Positions 27,068-35,099 of a stretch of DNA of 64,000 nt are shown piece by piece; within the stretch, counting starts at the first letter, position 1; every line of letters starts with the position of its first letter. Origin of the DNA: M3007 sp964646615 (lineage in GTDB: Bacteria; Bacteroidota; Bacteroidia; Chitinophagales; Saprospiraceae); assembly GCA_964646615.1 (NCBI GenBank), contig CAZYEV010000008.1, positions 143,642 through 207,641 of the forward strand, written 5' to 3'. The translations under genes and the position numbers were made by a program. Under the pieces are notes generated by a model, which made no database searches, was not told where the DNA came from, and was given only the letters and a program-made list of their open reading frames with translations.

Positions 27068-27358
27068 TTACATGTGTTTGACCTCATCGGGCAATTTGTA
27101 AAACGTCGGGTGCCGATACACCTTGTCGTTGGAGGGGTCGAAGAAGGCTTCCTGGTCTTCGGTAGAGGCGTGAATGTATTTGGACTCGACGACCCAGATG
27201 CTGATGCCTTCGTTGCGGCGGCAATAGACGTCGCGCGCGTTTTCGATGGCCATAGCAGCGTCGGCGGCGTGCAGGCTGCCCGCATGCTTATGGCTGAGTC
27301 CCTGTTTGGAACGGATGAAAACTTCCCAAAGTGGCCATTCTTTCATGATGAGTTCCAT
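27068..27358 (-). CDS. paaB: 1,2-phenylacetyl-CoA epoxidase, subunit PaaB
   Basis: 96 residues from ATG 27358, or 92 from ATG 27346. PaaB is a small subunit that bridges the PaaA-PaaC heterodimers. The family core is complete: WPLWEVFIRSKQGLSHKHAG, SLHAADAAMAIENARDVYCR, EGISIWVV and KVYRHPTFYKLPDEVKHM, the last being the conserved C-terminus. In known operons paaA lies directly upstream, but here the upstream 140 bases contain this gene's own -7 box and a divergent ATPase gene. Either paaA is elsewhere in the genome or the locus has been rearranged. Confidence 0.94.
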   Translation of the reverse strand: MELIMKEWPLWEVFIRSKQGLSHKHAGSLHAADAAMAIENARDVYCRRNEGISIWVVESKYIHASTEDQEAFFDPSNDKVYRHPTFYKLPDEVKHM

Positions 27359-27367
27359 TTATTTGGA

Positions 27368-27375
27368 CAAAGGTA
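27368..27375 (-). promoter_or_regulatory. Bacteroidota -7 box for paaB
   Basis: TACCTTTG on the minus strand, nine bases before ATG 27358. It indicates that paaB is the first gene of its transcript. Confidence 0.6.
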
Positions 27376-27462
27376 ACGCGCCAGCGCGGATAGTGGGTTG
27401 ATTTGCCTCAGCCCGGTGTATGACGCGGGCAATTCATTCCGTGATATTTGCCGCATTTGCAA

Positions 27463-27470
27463 TACCTTTG
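27463..27470 (+). promoter_or_regulatory. Bacteroidota -7 box for the DUF4143 ATPase
   Basis: TACCTTTG, immediately followed by the inverted repeat 27474-27494 and then the ATG at 27499. Confidence 0.55.
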
Positions 27471-27473
27471 CCA

Positions 27474-27494
27474 ATTGGGAATTAAAATCCCAAT
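27474..27494 (+). promoter_or_regulatory. Inverted repeat, candidate operator of the ATPase gene
   Basis: ATTGGGA and TCCCAAT flank an AT-rich 7-base centre, and the element ends four bases before the ATG. It lies where RNA polymerase would start, so a bound protein could block initiation; alternatively the mRNA hairpin would hide the start codon. Confidence 0.5.
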
Positions 27495-27498
27495 CAGC

Positions 27499-28647
27499 AT
27501 GGAATACATATCACGCACTGCAGAGCAGAAATTATTGGCTCTGGCCCGTCAATTCCGAGCGGTGGCGATTGTTGGCCCGCGCCAAAGCGGCAAGACGACG
27601 TTAGCGCGTCGCCTTTTTGCCGATAAAGCCTATGTTTCCTTAGAAAACCCCGACCAGCTGCGCTTTGCTTTGGAGGACCCGCGCGGCTTTCTGGCGCAAT
27701 ACACCGAGGGCGCTATACTGGACGAAGTTCAGCGAGCACCTGAATTGCTGTCTTATTTGCAACAGCACCTGGACGAGGACGCGCGCAAAGGACGCTTCAT
27801 CCTGACGGGTTCCAACAATTTTTTGCTGACGGAAAAAATCGCTCAGACGCTGGCCGGTCGGGCCGCCTACTTAGACTTGCTGCCGTTTTCGCTGGCGGAA
27901 CGCCCAAAGGGCTCTTCTTTGGAAATGCTAATGTTTCAAGGGGGCTATCCGGCCGTCTGCCTGGGCGATGCCTCGGCCTCAGACTGGTTTTCGGCCTACG
28001 TGCGTACCTATGTGGAGCGCGACGTTCGGCAGTTGAAGAACATTGACAACCTGCTGGCCTTTGATAAAATGCTGCGCCTTTGCGCCGGGCGTATCGGGCA
28101 ATTAGTCAACTACTCCAACCTGGCAGTAGAGGTGGGCGTTGACCACAAGACGATACAATCCTGGCTGGGTATTCTGCAGGCCAGCTACGTCATCTTTTTG
28201 TTGCCTCCTTATCATGCGAATTTTAACAAGCGCGTGGTGAAGACGCCCAAGCTTTACTTCTACGATACCGGTCTGGCCAGTTATCTGCTCCAGATACCAT
28301 CGCCGGAGGCGTTGGTACAGCATGCGTATCGGGGGGCATTGTTTGAGAATTTCATTCTGACTGAGTTGTTGAAGAACCGTTACCACACTGGATTGCGCTC
28401 CAATCTATATTTCTGGCGCAGTGCCGACGGGCACGAGGTTGATGTGGTGATAGATCGAGGCGATCGCACCTGGCCCATCGAGATCAAATCAGGGCAGACA
28501 TTTCACCCGGACTTTTTGAAGAATATCCGCTACTGGGAACAACTGACCGGCCAGCCGGGCGGCACGGTCTTCTACGCCGGCGAACCTGCGCAACGGCGCA
28601 GCGACGGCGTCAGCGTATTGCCTTACTCCGAGGTAGTGGGCTGGTAA
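27499..28647 (+). CDS. AAA ATPase with DUF4143 domain
   Basis: 382 residues from ATG 27499, the usual family start. Walker A is GPRQSGKTT (about residues 26-34) and Walker B AILDEVQ. A sensor segment LTGSNNFLLTEKIAQTLAGR follows, then a winged-helix part and the DUF4143 domain, in which GHEVDVVID and PIEIKSG have the look of a PD-(D/E)xK nuclease-like core. The family is widespread, often mobile or present in many copies, and its biological role is not established. Its leucine codon habits match those of its neighbours, so any transfer is not recent. It is divergent from paaB. Confidence 0.9.
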   Translation: MEYISRTAEQKLLALARQFRAVAIVGPRQSGKTTLARRLFADKAYVSLENPDQLRFALEDPRGFLAQYTEGAILDEVQRAPELLSYLQQHLDEDARKGRFILTGSNNFLLTEKIAQTLAGRAAYLDLLPFSLAERPKGSSLEMLMFQGGYPAVCLGDASASDWFSAYVRTYVERDVRQLKNIDNLLAFDKMLRLCAGRIGQLVNYSNLAVEVGVDHKTIQSWLGILQASYVIFLLPPYHANFNKRVVKTPKLYFYDTGLASYLLQIPSPEALVQHAYRGALFENFILTELLKNRYHTGLRSNLYFWRSADGHEVDVVIDRGDRTWPIEIKSGQTFHPDFLKNIRYWEQLTGQPGGTVFYAGEPAQRRSDGVSVLPYSEVVGW

Positions 28648-28676
28648 TGGTGTTGCCTCCGCTCAAGGGAGAGTTA

Positions 28677-30035
28677 TCAGCCTCCGAAGAGCTTGTTCCA
28701 CACGCTGCCTGATGGGTTGGCCTGTTGGGCTTTTTGGAGGTACTCCTGAGCGATGGGCACCTCTTTGATGGCCAGGGCTTGCTGACACAGGCGGATGGCG
28801 TCGTCGTCGCGGTCGTTTTCGTAGGCGATGACGCCCAGGATGGCATAGGCTTCAGCTAGTTCGGGATCCAGGCGGATGGCCTCGCCCAGGTATCGAATCG
28901 CTTCCACGGGGTCGTTCTGTATTTTTCGGCACAGGCCGAGAAAGTACCAGCCATAGGCATAGTCGGGGCTTTGTCGGACGACTTGCTCGAAGTCGGCCTG
29001 GGCGGCAGTGTAGTTTTCCAAAAAGAAATGGGCCATGCCGCGCACGCTTTGCATTTCGGGCTGGTTGGGGTTGAGCGTCAGGGCGTGGTTGAGGGTGTCA
29101 ATGGCCTGTTGGTAGAGGCCGTGTTGGTATTCACACAGGCCGTAGGTGGCCCAATAGGTGGCATTTTCAGGGTCGGCCTGGAGGGCGATTTTCAGGTCTT
29201 CGGCGGCTTCGCTGTGGCGTCCGGCGGCGGCCAGGCAGACGCCTCGCAGGCCTCGGGCGGCGTCGGTCATAAAGCCTTGCTCGATGCATACGTTGAGGTC
29301 GGCGATAGCGGCGTCGTATTGGCTGAGGTACATGGCGGCCAGAGCGCGGTTGTAGCGCGCAGTCAGGAGCGTTGGGTCGGCCATGATGGCCGTGGAGAAG
29401 TCCTTGTAGGCTTTTTCATGTTCGCCCAGTTGCTCCATGCGGATGTTGCCGCGGTTGTTGATGGCGATGGCATCGGCGGGGTTTACCTTGAGCACCTCGG
29501 AATACCAGTGGATGGCTTCGTCCCACAGGCCAAGGGTCTCGTGCAGGCTACCTAAGTAGTGCATGGCATGCCAGGAGCGCGGGTTGATTTGCAGATAGGC
29601 CGAGAAATGTTGCAGAGCGCTGCCGTAGTCGCCCTGCCCCATTTTTTCCAGCCCTTCCCGAAGCATAGGGGGCAGTTCGGCAGAGATGGCCGGGACGGCC
29701 TGGGCTTCAGTGTCGGTAACGGAGATGCCCGCTGAGGGCACCGGGCTGGGTTGTTGCTGCTGCAATTGTTTGCAGGCGTCCGTTATCAGCCGTAGTAGAG
29801 CGAAGCTGATGTTGTTCAGCGTGCGCGTGTATTCGCTGTTTTCAATGAGGTTGAGGCGGACTTGCTTTTGGGCATGGCTGAACTGCTGCCGCAGGGCGAG
29901 CACGTCGTCGTCCAGCTCTAAGCCTGTTTGGGGCATCAGTGCGGCCACGTCGCGCAGGGCTTCTTCGATTTCGCTCTCTGCGATGCGCGTGCGAATGTTT
30001 TGGAAGGCCTGTAGGAGCGCCTGGATATCGGTCAT
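28677..30035 (-). CDS. TPR-repeat protein with N-terminal EAD11-like domain
   Basis: 452 residues from ATG 30035; the frame is open 18 codons further, without support. Residues about 1-85 resemble the effector-associated domain EAD11: IRTRIAESEIEEALRDVAAL, then a helix ending LIENSEYTRTLNNISFALL. Residues about 115-440 are eight or more TPR units (GDYGSALQHFSAYLQINPRS, WDEAIHWYSEVLKVNPADA, GLYQQAIDTLNHALTLNPNQ). EAD domains are predicted adaptors that recruit partners in bacterial conflict and signalling systems. No effector gene adjoins it, so the partner is unknown. Cytoplasmic; no signal peptide. Confidence 0.78.
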   Translation of the reverse strand: MTDIQALLQAFQNIRTRIAESEIEEALRDVAALMPQTGLELDDDVLALRQQFSHAQKQVRLNLIENSEYTRTLNNISFALLRLITDACKQLQQQQPSPVPSAGISVTDTEAQAVPAISAELPPMLREGLEKMGQGDYGSALQHFSAYLQINPRSWHAMHYLGSLHETLGLWDEAIHWYSEVLKVNPADAIAINNRGNIRMEQLGEHEKAYKDFSTAIMADPTLLTARYNRALAAMYLSQYDAAIADLNVCIEQGFMTDAARGLRGVCLAAAGRHSEAAEDLKIALQADPENATYWATYGLCEYQHGLYQQAIDTLNHALTLNPNQPEMQSVRGMAHFFLENYTAAQADFEQVVRQSPDYAYGWYFLGLCRKIQNDPVEAIRYLGEAIRLDPELAEAYAILGVIAYENDRDDDAIRLCQQALAIKEVPIAQEYLQKAQQANPSGSVWNKLFGG

Positions 30036-30069
30036 GAGAGCGACAGTTAGAGCGGGTGAAGAGAGCGTT

Positions 30070-31368
30070 TTAGAGCAACATGCCGGCAATAGTAGCCGTC
30101 AAAAAGCAGGCCAGCGTGCCGCCGATGAGCGACCAATAGCCCAGCTCGGTCAGGGTGCGGCGCTGGTTGGGCGCCAGGGTGCCGATGCCGCCTATTTGAA
30201 TGCCTATGGAAGCAAAGTTAGAAAAACCACACAAGGCGTAAATGGCAATGATGACCGATTTTGGCTGCAGCTGAATGGTCTTTTGCATTTCGCCTAAGGC
30301 GCCGTAGGCGACAAATTCGTTGATCATAGTCTTCAAGCCCAGCAGTTGGCCGATGAGCACGCAGTCGGCCCAAGGAGTGCCCAGCATCCAGGCCACTGGC
30401 GCGAAAAACAGGCCCAGCAGATAGGTAAAGTTCAGCCCCTCGATGCGTCCGTTAGTGGCCTGGCTTATGCTCTCGTTTAGCCCCGTCCAGGCGCCTATGG
30501 TGTTCATAAGCAGCCAGTTGAGCATGTACACCAAAGAGATGAACACGATGAGCATGGCGCCCACATTGACCGCCAGCCTGAGGCCATCGGTGGTGCCTTT
30601 GGCAATAGCATCCAGCAGGTTGTCGCCCACGTGTGTGTCCACGTGCGCGAGTTTTTCCAGGACTTGTTTTTCCGTTTCGGGCTGCAACATTTTGGCACAC
30701 ACGACCGCCGCCGGCGCCGACATGATAGAGGCAGCCAACAGGTGGCGAGCAAACAGCAGTTGCTTTTGAGGGTCGTCGCCGCCCAGAAAGCCCACATAGG
30801 CGGCAAAAACGCCGCCGGCAATGGTGGCCATGCCGCCCGTCATCAGGCACATGATCTCAGAGCGCGACATGTTGGCCAGATAGGGCCGAATGATGAGCGG
30901 CGCCTCCGTCTGACCGATGAACACATTGGCGGCTGCGGCTAAGCTCTCCGGGCCGCTCAGACCCATGCTGCGCGTGAGTACCCAGGCAATGCCGTAAACG
31001 ACTCTTTGTAAAATGCCAAAGTAGAACAAAATGGCCGACAGCGCCGAGTAAAACATCACGGTGGGCAGTACCCGGAAGGCGAAGATGTAGCCAAAGCCCT
31101 TATTGCCAGTGGCCAGGTCTCCAAACAGAAACGTAGCGCCCGCTTCCGACCATCGGATGATGTACGTGAACATTTTGGCGAACGAGTCGAATGCCCAGCT
31201 GACCCCCGGCACTTTCAAGATGAGGATGGCAAAAATGACCTGAAGGCCAACACCAGCGCCCACCAATCGCCAGTCAATGGCGCGGCGGTTGCGGCTCAGC
31301 AGGTAAGCGGTGGCCAGCAGGAAGCACATGCCCAACAGGCCGCGCCCGATGTTCGTCAGAATGTCCAT
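30070..31368 (-). CDS. Concentrative nucleoside transporter (NupC/CNT family)
   Basis: 432 residues, about ten membrane segments. CNT proteins import nucleosides with sodium or protons. Family landmarks are FRVLPTVMFYSALSAILFYF, NVFIGQTEAPLIIRPY, LMTGGMATIAGGVFAAYVGF and TMINEFVAYGAL, followed by ALCGFSNFASIGIQIGGIG near the C-terminus, which carry the nucleoside and ion contacts. The TPR gene follows 34 bases downstream and may be co-transcribed. The SUI1 gene lies 58 bases upstream on the same strand. Ion type and nucleoside preference are not readable. Confidence 0.94.
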   Translation of the reverse strand: MDILTNIGRGLLGMCFLLATAYLLSRNRRAIDWRLVGAGVGLQVIFAILILKVPGVSWAFDSFAKMFTYIIRWSEAGATFLFGDLATGNKGFGYIFAFRVLPTVMFYSALSAILFYFGILQRVVYGIAWVLTRSMGLSGPESLAAAANVFIGQTEAPLIIRPYLANMSRSEIMCLMTGGMATIAGGVFAAYVGFLGGDDPQKQLLFARHLLAASIMSAPAAVVCAKMLQPETEKQVLEKLAHVDTHVGDNLLDAIAKGTTDGLRLAVNVGAMLIVFISLVYMLNWLLMNTIGAWTGLNESISQATNGRIEGLNFTYLLGLFFAPVAWMLGTPWADCVLIGQLLGLKTMINEFVAYGALGEMQKTIQLQPKSVIIAIYALCGFSNFASIGIQIGGIGTLAPNQRRTLTELGYWSLIGGTLACFLTATIAGMLL

Positions 31369-31426
31369 GCACAGGGTAGCGTTGGTCGGTGTTACAGAGC
31401 AGTGGTGAAAAAAACAGGGATGGGCC

Positions 31427-31777
31427 TCAACCGCCCGCCTTTTTGATGTTTTTGTATCCGCGTTCCTGCAGCAGGGCCATCACGCGGTCGCGGTGGTTGC
31501 CCTGCAGGATAATCTCGCCGTCTTTAGCACTGCCGCCAACGGCGCATTTGCCCTTGAGCCAGCGGGCCAATTCTTCCAACGCCTCCTGAGGCCCGACAAA
31601 GCCCTTGATAACCGTGGCCTCTTTGCCGCCCTTGCCGCGCTCCAGCCAGATACGCAACACCTGCCGCTCAGGTGCCAGCGCAGGCGGCGAGGCGTCCTCT
31701 TCGGCCTCTAAGCGCTTGAGGAAATCCGGGTCGGTCGAAAATACGATGGGCGAGGAGGAGCGTTTGTTCTTTGCCAT
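31427..31777 (-). CDS. SUI1/YciH-type translation initiation factor
   Basis: 116 residues. The C-terminal 75 residues form the SUI1 (eIF1-like) fold: VLRIWLERGKGGKEATVIKG, LEELARWLKGKCAVGGSAKD, then GEIILQGNHRDRVMALLQER and GYKNIKKAGG. The N-terminal 40 residues are polar and variable. Bacterial YciH proteins bind the 30S subunit and affect start-site fidelity, but the role in Bacteroidota is little known. It is 12 bases after the lipid kinase gene on the same strand, within a run of minus-strand genes. Confidence 0.93.
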   Translation of the reverse strand: MAKNKRSSSPIVFSTDPDFLKRLEAEEDASPPALAPERQVLRIWLERGKGGKEATVIKGFVGPQEALEELARWLKGKCAVGGSAKDGEIILQGNHRDRVMALLQERGYKNIKKAGG

Positions 31778-31789
31778 AGTTCCAAAAAA

Positions 31790-32725
31790 TCAGGAGCGCG
31801 TCGGCACAAGGATTTTCAGGGCTTGGGGCGCTATTTCAAACTGAAAGTGCTCACCCTGGCCCAAGCTTTCGCCGTCTGCATGCGCAAAGGTGGGTGGTTC
31901 GCAGGTAACTTTTACCTCTTTGGCCTGAAAATGCAGCACAAAACGCTCTTCGTACAGCCGCCCGTTCAGGCTGGAAGGGATGGCCAGAAAGTAACGCCAG
32001 CGCGGCACATTTTGGAACATGACCACTGAAAAAAGGCCGTCGTCTAAGCGAGCATCCGGCGCTATCTGGAAATGGTACCCGTACATGGGTCCATTAGCGA
32101 CGGAGACTACGAAGAAAACGTCTTCCCAGCGGCGCCCCTCGGCCTCTACCGTACAACGTACCGGGCGATAGGCCAACCCTCCGAAGACGGAATGGAACAG
32201 GTAGGGCCAGAAGCCTCGCCGAGGGCTGTTTTTCATGCGCTCGGCCACAACGCCGTCGTAGCCGATGCCGGAGATATTGACGAACGGGCGCCCGTTGACT
32301 AAGCCGCAATCTATCGTTTTCACCTCGGCGGTATTGAGCAGCCGAATGGCCCGCTCCAGATGGCGCCCATACCCCAAGTGCATGGCCAATCCGTTGCCCG
32401 AGCCAGCAGGCAAAACACCCATAACCGTATCGGTGTGCAGCAGCGCCGCAGCCACTTCCTGCGCGGAGCCGTCGCCTCCTACCGAAACGATGATGTCGTA
32501 GCCCTCCTCGCGCGCCTTGTGGGCCAATTCGGTAGCATGCCCGGGGCGCTCGGTTTGCCATACGGTGTAAACAAATTGCCGATGGTCTAAGTGCGTGTCT
32601 AAGGCTTCGGCGATGCGCCGTTGAGCACGCGCACCAGCTTTAGGGTTGACCAGAAAAAGCATGCGCTTGGGCGGCAGCAGTTCTTCCAGATAAGCGTGTT
32701 TGACGTAGGGATGCGCTTGCTCCAT
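31790..32725 (-). CDS. Diacylglycerol kinase-family lipid kinase
   Basis: 311 residues from ATG 32725, eight bases after the stop of the pseudouridine synthase gene. The catalytic N-domain has the nucleotide loop VSVGGDGSAQEVAAALL and VLPAGSGNGLAMHLG, the hallmark of DagK/YegS/sphingosine-kinase-like enzymes. NISGIGYDGVVAERMKNSPR is the second conserved region, and the beta-sandwich C-domain ends with the HADGESLG segment. Substrate (diacylglycerol, phosphatidylglycerol or a sphingoid base) cannot be told apart. Probably an operon with the gene upstream; functional link unlikely. Confidence 0.92.
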   Translation of the reverse strand: MEQAHPYVKHAYLEELLPPKRMLFLVNPKAGARAQRRIAEALDTHLDHRQFVYTVWQTERPGHATELAHKAREEGYDIIVSVGGDGSAQEVAAALLHTDTVMGVLPAGSGNGLAMHLGYGRHLERAIRLLNTAEVKTIDCGLVNGRPFVNISGIGYDGVVAERMKNSPRRGFWPYLFHSVFGGLAYRPVRCTVEAEGRRWEDVFFVVSVANGPMYGYHFQIAPDARLDDGLFSVVMFQNVPRWRYFLAIPSSLNGRLYEERFVLHFQAKEVKVTCEPPTFAHADGESLGQGEHFQFEIAPQALKILVPTRS

Positions 32726-32733
32726 GATGTGGG

Positions 32734-33900
32734 CTAAAGCAGTTTCTGGCGCGATTGTACGTATTCGCGCCAATGTTCGATGACGGCAGCCATATCGGCA
32801 GGCAGTTCGGACTCAAAGCGCACATGCTCGCCCGTACGAGGATGCGTGAAGCCTAATACCTTGGCGTGCAGGGCCTGACGCGGCAGCATCTTGAGCAACT
32901 TTTCAGCAAACTGGCGATATTTCGTGTGTAAGGTGCCGCGCAGGATGTGATTGCCGCCGTACCGCGGGTCGCCAAAGAGCGTGTGGCCGATGGATTTCAT
33001 GTGCACGCGAATCTGGTGGGTGCGCCCTGTCTCTAAGCGGCACTCGATGAGCGTAACGTAGTAAAAGCGCTCCAACACGCGCCAATGCGTAACGGCGTGC
33101 TTGCCGCTTTCCCCCTCCGGGAACACCATGAACATCTTGCGGTCGTTGGGATTGCGCCCAATGTGGCCTATTACCGTGCCGGAGTCTTGCTCCGGGTTGC
33201 CCCACACTAAAGCCCAATAGCGCCGCTCGATGGTGTGTTGGAAGAACTGGTTGGCCAGGTGGGCCATGGCGTATTCGTTTTTGGCCACCACCATCAAGCC
33301 CGTAGTATCCTTGTCAATGCGATGCACGATGCCGGCGCGGTTAGGTTCGTTGCCCTCTTTGACGGGCAATTTGTCTAATTGCTCCTGCAGGTGCCAAGCT
33401 AAGGCATTGACCAGCGTTTTGTCCGGAATGCCCACGCCCGGGTGCACGGCAATGTTGTAGGGCTTATTCACCACAATCACATCTTCGTCTTCATAGACGA
33501 TGTCTAATGGGATGTTTTGCGGAATGATGTCGTACTCTTCATCTAAGTTTTTCGGCAGGATAATGGACACGCGGTTGCCCGGCTTCACCTTGTAGTTGGG
33601 CTTCACCTCCTGGTCGTCCACCTTTACGGCGCCAGCGCGGATGGCCTCTTGCACCTTGCTGCGCGAGCGGTTGCTCAAGCGGGTGAGCAGGAATTTGTCC
33701 AATCGGATGAGCGACTGTTTGGGATCTGCTACGAACTCTTGTTTTTCGTACAGGCCCTCTCCGCCGGTTTCGCTTTTCTCTTCCAGCGTGGCTTCGTCGT
33801 CGTCGGCAGCAGGCTCGTCGGCGAGGTCATTGAGCGCTTCGTTATCGGGTTCCGGCGCTGGTAGCTCGTGCTTTGTCGTCTCAGGTGATTCTATCATCAT
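32734..33900 (-). CDS. RluA/RluD-family pseudouridine synthase
   Basis: 388 residues from ATG 33900. A -7 box at 33929-33936 sits inside the longer open frame and so rules out the start at 34020. The first 70 residues are acidic and low-complexity. An S4 RNA-binding domain follows (IRLDKFLLTRLSNRSRSKVQ, IRAGAVKVDD), then the catalytic domain with the RluA motif HRIDKDTTGLMVVAKN, whose Asp attacks the uridine, and GRTHQIRVHMKSIGHTLFGD. RluD modifies 23S rRNA helix 69; the S4 domain and length support that branch, but RluA paralogues exist. Confidence 0.92.
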   Translation of the reverse strand: MMIESPETTKHELPAPEPDNEALNDLADEPAADDDEATLEEKSETGGEGLYEKQEFVADPKQSLIRLDKFLLTRLSNRSRSKVQEAIRAGAVKVDDQEVKPNYKVKPGNRVSIILPKNLDEEYDIIPQNIPLDIVYEDEDVIVVNKPYNIAVHPGVGIPDKTLVNALAWHLQEQLDKLPVKEGNEPNRAGIVHRIDKDTTGLMVVAKNEYAMAHLANQFFQHTIERRYWALVWGNPEQDSGTVIGHIGRNPNDRKMFMVFPEGESGKHAVTHWRVLERFYYVTLIECRLETGRTHQIRVHMKSIGHTLFGDPRYGGNHILRGTLHTKYRQFAEKLLKMLPRQALHAKVLGFTHPRTGEHVRFESELPADMAAVIEHWREYVQSRQKLL

Positions 33901-33928
33901 AATCGCTGGCTGTCGTGGGTGGGAACGG

Positions 33929-33936
33929 CAAAAGTA
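33929..33936 (-). promoter_or_regulatory. Bacteroidota -7 box for the pseudouridine synthase gene
   Basis: TACTTTTG on the minus strand, 28 bases before ATG 33900. Confidence 0.6.
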
Positions 33937-34020
33937 AACCATCGAGCGCATTAGCGCCCGAAAAACTATCTCGCTTCGGCCAAACAACCGGCAAAAGCGA
34001 AGGTTTATCTCGACATGCAA

Positions 34021-34977
34021 TTATGCTGACACGGCGGTTTGCTGCTTGCAGCGGTGCAATTTTCGGAGCAACTTGTACAGCTTAAGGTTCAGCGACGGGT
34101 TAGCCGTGAAAAAATGCCCGTTGATGAGCAGCCACTCGCGCTCAAAGCGCAGTTCGTATATGTCCTCATAAGCAACGCGGTGCGCTCGCCCCAGTGGCGC
34201 ACGCCAGTACAGGGCGCGGTCGGTCATGGCAAAACCTTCGCGGCAGTTGCTGCGCAACGACAGGTCGCAGATGAAAAACAAGCGCTCGGTCTTTTCGGCA
34301 AAAAGAAAGCGCTTACAGGCATTGACCATCAGCTCCTCCGGCATAGCGATGAAATTGGTGTAACACACCTCCGGCTCGCGCTCAAAGTCCAGAAAGTCAA
34401 ACACCATGCGCCCAATGTCCAGCCCCTGTGCCGATACGCGCTCATAACGCAGCATAGCGCTGGGCAGCCACACCTCATTGAGGTCAGGGCAAAATTCGAT
34501 GATGAAATAGTCGAGTAGTCCCTCAAAAGCGTCTTCCAAAAACTGGTCTATGCCCGGCAAACCGGCCTGGCCGTAGCGCTCCCACCGCGTCATCACCTCC
34601 TGAGCCAGCTGAGCCGTGCGCGCCTCGAAAATCGTCGCAAAGCGCGAGTCGTAAAAGCGCTGCACGTACTGGCTGTGCTTCTGCACGTTGTGCTCCTCCT
34701 GTACCCGCTGCAACAACAACCGAAAAAACAGAGCCTTCAACTGCGCTCCTATCCGCTCGGGCACAAAGTCAAGCGCGTAGCGCGGCGTGTAGGGCGCCTG
34801 CCCCTGCCCGGCAGCCGAAAAATGAAAACCACATTCATGACAAAAAACCGCCGCCAGCGGGTTTTCGGACTGGCACAGCGGACACGTCTTGGCCTGCTCC
34901 ACCACCCGCTCGCCACAGCGATAGCAGAACTTGCTGCCCGGAATCAACTCGGTCGAACATTTTGTACAGCGCATCAT
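34021..34977 (-). CDS. Double zinc-ribbon protein with C-terminal PH-like region
   Basis: 318 residues from ATG 34977; the -7 box at 34999-35006 excludes the start at 35001. The first 50 residues hold two zinc ribbons (CTKC with CYRCGE, CPLC with CHECGF). A helical middle (about 65-220) of unknown family follows, and the last 80 residues (FAMTDRALYWRAPLGRAHRV, YEDIYELRF, LLINGHFF) resemble bacterial PH-like domains. No enzyme motif is seen. Such zinc-ribbon/PH proteins may bind membranes or partners; function unknown. Divided from the upstream amidotransferase gene by a spacer containing a palindromic repeat. Confidence 0.72.
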   Translation of the reverse strand: MMRCTKCSTELIPGSKFCYRCGERVVEQAKTCPLCQSENPLAAVFCHECGFHFSAAGQGQAPYTPRYALDFVPERIGAQLKALFFRLLLQRVQEEHNVQKHSQYVQRFYDSRFATIFEARTAQLAQEVMTRWERYGQAGLPGIDQFLEDAFEGLLDYFIIEFCPDLNEVWLPSAMLRYERVSAQGLDIGRMVFDFLDFEREPEVCYTNFIAMPEELMVNACKRFLFAEKTERLFFICDLSLRSNCREGFAMTDRALYWRAPLGRAHRVAYEDIYELRFEREWLLINGHFFTANPSLNLKLYKLLRKLHRCKQQTAVSA

Positions 34978-34998
34978 GGCTTGCCGCGTTTTTGGCGG

Positions 34999-35006
34999 CA
35001 AATATA
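34999..35006 (-). promoter_or_regulatory. Bacteroidota -7 box for the zinc-ribbon gene
   Basis: TATATTTG on the minus strand, 21 bases before ATG 34977. Confidence 0.6.
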
Positions 35007-35081
35007 AAACATTTTGTTTTCAAAAAGTTTTTGGAGCGGGGGCTTGGAAGGAGGAGGCCAAACTCGTTGAGCGGGTACAGG

Positions 35082-35097
35082 GCCAAACAAGTTTGGC
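35082..35097. repeat. Intergenic palindromic repeat, copy 2 of 3
   Basis: GCCAAACAAGTTTGGC, two bases beyond the end of the amidotransferase gene and about 105 bases upstream of the zinc-ribbon start. A decayed half (GCCAAACTCGTT) is found at 35057. Same sequence as 61458-61473 and, inverted, 10174-10189. Confidence 0.7.
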
Positions 35098-35099
35098 GG

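Noticed and set aside
27376..27462. Remnant of paaA between paaB and the ATPase
   Set aside because: The spacer is too short and translations in all frames show no PaaA-like segment.
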